Shown here: positions 6,678 to 8,275 of the stretch, piece by piece
How the letters are laid out: each line of letters begins with the position of its first letter
Position numbering within the stretch: position 1 is the first letter of the stretch
From: Acidobacteriota bacterium
GTDB taxonomy: Bacteria > Acidobacteriota > Terriglobia > UBA7540
Direction of reading: 5' to 3'
Assembly (NCBI GenBank): GCA_021780055.1
Contig: JAJXZM010000196.1
Span: 1 to 8,275 of the forward strand
Length of the DNA stretch: 8,275 nt
Program-made: the position numbers and the translations under genes
Notes under the pieces: generated by a model
Database searches by the model: none
The model's input: the letters and a program-made list of their open reading frames with translations, nothing else
Told to the model about the DNA's origin: nothing

Positions 6678-6699
6678 AAAAGGAGGAGAAAAGAAGAAG
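6678..6699 (+). other. 22-nt polypurine tract
   Basis: The plus strand is uninterrupted purine from 6678 to 6699 (A and G only). On the transcribed minus strand this is a pyrimidine run in the 3' untranslated region of the methyltransferase message. Such a tract in a GC-rich genome is uncommon and could act as a Rho- or protein-binding site. No function can be read from it directly. Confidence 0.35.
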
Positions 6700-6769
6700 T
6701 CCGATGCGCAGGTGACGCACCGGGCCCTTCTATTAGGAGGCTGACTGACAATCCTGTGTTGCTGCCTGA

Positions 6770-7798
6770 TTATTTGCGACCAATCACCACAGTGTGCGGC
6801 GACGGTGTTATGGGATGCCCGGTAACATTTCCGAAGCCGGCGTCGTGGTACATCGATTCAAGCTCACGGAAGGTGTAGGCGTCACCCGACGCCGTGCTGG
6901 CCAGCATGGTCATGCTGAACGAAGCGGCCATCGGCGGCGACACACGGTCTTCGTTGGGCACAAATTCAAGCACCGCGGCGCGCCCGCCGGGCTTCAGGGC
7001 CGCGTGAACTTTCCTGAGCAAGCCGGTGCAGGTTGGAACATCAAAGTGGTGCAGGAAGTTCGTGAGAAGCACGGCGTCGTAGGGCCCGCCGTAATTTACT
7101 TCAAATGCGCTGCCGGGCAGCCGCGTGTAACGATCTGCTACTCCGGCCTTCTGCGCGTTGGCGTGGGCCACTTCCAGCACCGCCGGCCAGTCCAGCGCAA
7201 AGATGTGCGCCTGCGGGTTCTGCTTGGCTACTTCGATGCCGAACAGCCCGTGGCCCGCCGCGATGTCCAACACCTTTACGGGGCCGTTGTGGCCATCCAG
7301 GACGATGGTACCGAGCGGCCCGGCCAGTGGCGCCATCATAGGAGCCATGCCGTGTGCAAACTCCACCCAGACGGGGTTTTCCGGTTCAACAGTGCCTTGC
7401 CCGGGAAGAACGGTTGTACCCGTCCGGACAATCTCGGCCAGCTGCTCGTAGGGTTCGTGAAGAGCAGGATTCCCCAGAAACCGCGCCGTTGCGGCCAGGC
7501 ATGCCGGAGAACGCGGATCAAGGAAAAGGGCGCTGCTTGGAGTGTGGTGGTAACTGCTGCCATCCTTCTTGAGGATGCCGATGATCGTCAGGTAATCGCA
7601 CAGAATGCGAATGCCGCGCTCAGATGCCGAACATTTTTTAGCAAGCGAGGCCACGTCACCCGGCCCTTCTCCAATGGCCCGAAACAGGTCAAGCTCGATG
7701 GCCGCCCGAAGCGCCGCCGTCCGCTGGTAGGCCATTAAGGTTTCAAAAACAACTCCTGGGTTCGGCGCACCCGTCGGTGGGTGTGGTGATGTTGACAT
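6770..7798 (-). CDS. SAM-dependent O-methyltransferase, family 2 type
   Basis: Predicted small-molecule methyltransferase of the acetylserotonin/caffeate/bacterial antibiotic O-methyltransferase type; the substrate cannot be read from the sequence. The 342 residues start with a winged-helix dimerisation domain (about 20-100; ALRAAIELDLFRAI at 29-42, then SERGIRILCDYLTIIGIL). The Rossmann domain follows: the SAM-binding loop VLDIAAGHG (176-184), the acidic residue in ALDWP (201-205) for the ribose, TNFLHHFD (246-253) and LKPGGRAAVLEF (268-279). His250 falls where plant-type enzymes have their catalytic base, though Trp of the LHxW pattern is absent. The ATG at 7798 follows a strong GGAGGA site, unlike the weak sites of the downstream genes. 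The gene has its own promoter candidate and is separated from both neighbours by more than 250 bp, so it looks monocistronic. No cyclase, synthase or other pathway gene is adjacent. Confidence 0.88.
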   Translation of the reverse strand: MSTSPHPPTGAPNPGVVFETLMAYQRTAALRAAIELDLFRAIGEGPGDVASLAKKCSASERGIRILCDYLTIIGILKKDGSSYHHTPSSALFLDPRSPACLAATARFLGNPALHEPYEQLAEIVRTGTTVLPGQGTVEPENPVWVEFAHGMAPMMAPLAGPLGTIVLDGHNGPVKVLDIAAGHGLFGIEVAKQNPQAHIFALDWPAVLEVAHANAQKAGVADRYTRLPGSAFEVNYGGPYDAVLLTNFLHHFDVPTCTGLLRKVHAALKPGGRAAVLEFVPNEDRVSPPMAASFSMTMLASTASGDAYTFRELESMYHDAGFGNVTGHPITPSPHTVVIGRK

Positions 7799-7803
7799 AC
7801 ATT

Positions 7804-7809
7804 TCCTCC
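7804..7809 (-). promoter_or_regulatory. Strong ribosome binding site of the methyltransferase
   Basis: GGAGGA on the minus strand lies 5 nt before the ATG at 7798. It is a near-perfect anti-16S match and fixes the start codon. It is the strongest such site in the window. Confidence 0.8.
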
Positions 7810-7895
7810 CCAGCCTGGCTTAATTGCCTGCGGCTGCTATGGCGGATGCGTTGGATCGCACCCGAAATTTTCTAATATGGGGGGCCCCAAAAGGT

Positions 7896-7924
7896 AAAAT
7901 ACATTGCACTTGAGTTAAACGCAA
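7896..7924 (-). promoter_or_regulatory. Sigma-70-like promoter of the methyltransferase
   Basis: On the minus strand TTGCGT (7924-7919) and TATTTT (7901-7896) are separated by exactly 17 bp. The -10 matches four of six consensus positions and the -35 three. The site lies in an AT-rich patch within otherwise GC-rich DNA. Transcription would begin near 7888, giving a leader of about 90 nt that starts at the GGGGCCCC palindrome (7881-7888). Confidence 0.45.
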
Positions 7925-7926
7925 TG
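7902..7926. promoter_or_regulatory. Operator-like inverted repeat CATTGC-N13-GCAATG
   Basis: CATTGC (7902-7907) and GCAATG (7921-7926) are perfect 6-bp inverted arms 19 bp apart start to start, about two helical turns. They exactly fill the space from the edge of the -10 to just beyond the -35 of the promoter candidate. A dimeric repressor bound here would block RNA polymerase. The symmetry is visible; the regulator is unknown and none is encoded in the window. Confidence 0.4.
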
Positions 7927-8005
7927 CCTAATTGGAGGAAGGCTGCCGGCGCACCCTCTGCCAGGGACAGGCGCGGCTGGGAAATGGGGCGGATGGGCGG
8001 CAACG

Positions 8006-8027
8006 CGGCGCTCCCGGAGGAACGCCG
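8006..8027 (-). terminator. Hairpin after the partial gene, possible terminator without T-run
   Basis: A 9-bp stem with a 4-nt loop occupies 8006-8027, beginning 22 nt past the stop of the upstream partial gene. In minus-strand RNA the stem is fully paired, including one G-U pair; in plus-strand RNA the same position is a C-A mismatch. This fits a structure used by the minus-strand transcript. No T-run follows, so it may stabilise or process the 3' end rather than terminate by itself. The rest of the 7927-8049 stretch shows no gene or other clear element. Confidence 0.4.
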
Positions 8028-8049
8028 GCTGCAACTGCGAAATACAGGG

Positions 8050-8275
8050 TCAGAAGCTCGGCATCTTCTGTGGCTCTCCCTTGATGTGGGATGTTTCGTC
8101 AGACAGGACTTTTTCGAGAACCATCGAAGTGTCCGGGCCGGTCATTTTAACCAGGCTGTAAGGCGGAACTTTGCTGGAAATCCAGTAGTCCACGGGCTTG
8201 CCGCGTTCCTGCCGGCGGTAGTGTTCGCACTCAAACGTACCGGCGGGCACGGTGATGCTTTCGGTCCCGATTTTC
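8050..8275 (-). CDS. C-terminal fragment of an unrecognised, probably exported protein (partial)
   Basis: The frame is open from the window edge to a TGA at 8050, giving the last 74 residues of a protein whose start lies beyond 8275. The segment reads KIGTESITVPAGTFECEHY, then VDYWISSKVPPYSLVKMTGP. The pattern of a beta strand, V-P-A-G-T-F-x-C-x-H/Y and a W-x-S-x-x-V-P-P-Y-x-x-V-K strand resembles C-termini of DUF3108-like periplasmic or lipoprotein beta-sheet proteins common in soil bacteria. That likeness is from memory and is not a domain call. A GTG at 8250 is in frame, but the same strand continues upstream of it, so it is unlikely to be the start. A hairpin follows the stop. Confidence 0.72.
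   Translation of the reverse strand, partial: KIGTESITVPAGTFECEHYRRQERGKPVDYWISSKVPPYSLVKMTGPDTSMVLEKVLSDETSHIKGEPQKMPSF

Larger units (their letters stand above)
6480..6769. other. Structured 290-bp intergenic region, no gene seen
   Basis: No convincing coding frame lies between the methyltransferase stop and the carbonic anhydrase start. From high to low coordinates it contains a small hairpin GGTG-ACG-CACC (6711-6721), a 22-nt uninterrupted purine run on the plus strand (6678-6699), a large palindromic element (6585-6632), a weak terminator-like hairpin with a T-run (6545-6566) and a perfect tandem 9-mer (6515-6532). It must both end the methyltransferase transcript and start that of the housekeeping cluster. 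Confidence 0.7.

Noticed and set aside
6681..6715. AGGAGG followed by an ATG on the plus strand
   Set aside because: The ATG at 6704 reaches a stop after three codons and lies about 17 nt from the purine block, too far for initiation.
7924..8275. Long plus-strand open frame beginning ATG-CCT-AAT and running off the window
   Set aside because: There is no ribosome binding site. Most of it is antisense to the well-supported minus-strand fragment at 8050-8275, and the translation shows no recognisable motif. GC-rich codon bias commonly leaves such shadow frames open.

Overview
The window is high in G+C, and every supported gene lies on the minus strand, so transcription runs from high to low coordinates. 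Most of it is ordinary housekeeping DNA of a Gram-negative-type bacterium. The AspRS N-terminus (a TTG start followed by ALDLLGDRRRTHHCGEL), the MutL with an endonuclease domain, and the style of the intergenic palindromes look most like Acidobacteriota. That placement rests on recall of family sequences, not on a search, and should be held at moderate confidence.

In transcription order the layout is as follows. At 8275-8050 is the C-terminal end of an unrecognised protein whose start lies outside the window. A 251-bp intergenic region (8049-7799) follows, with a terminator-like hairpin, then a recognisable promoter covered by an operator-like inverted repeat. This leads into a family-2-type O-methyltransferase (7798-6770) with a strong ribosome binding site. 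Next is a 290-bp gene-free stretch (6769-6480) rich in structure: a short hairpin, a polypurine tract, a cruciform REP-like palindrome, a weak terminator-like element and a perfect tandem 9-mer.

A tightly packed cluster then runs to the window's low end: gamma-carbonic-anhydrase-like protein (6479-5952), hisS (5894-4581), aspS (4560-2776), mutL (2707-743) and cmk (734-48). Gaps are 57, 20, 68 and 8 bp. This spacing and the lack of internal terminators fit one operon. It combines two class II aminoacyl-tRNA synthetases, the DNA mismatch repair endonuclease and the CMP kinase that supplies CDP for RNA and DNA precursors. A possible further gene starts at position 18 and leaves the window.

No CRISPR array, tRNA, rRNA, insertion sequence, toxin-antitoxin pair or defence cassette is visible, and I see no clear undescribed multi-gene system. 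The points most worth a second look are non-coding: the 48-bp palindrome at 6585-6632, the inverted repeat over the methyltransferase promoter at 7902-7926, and the tandem 9-mer ahead of the carbonic anhydrase gene. Translation starts are also unusual: TTG for aspS, GTG for hisS, and a TTG overlapping the mutL stop ahead of the cmk ATG.
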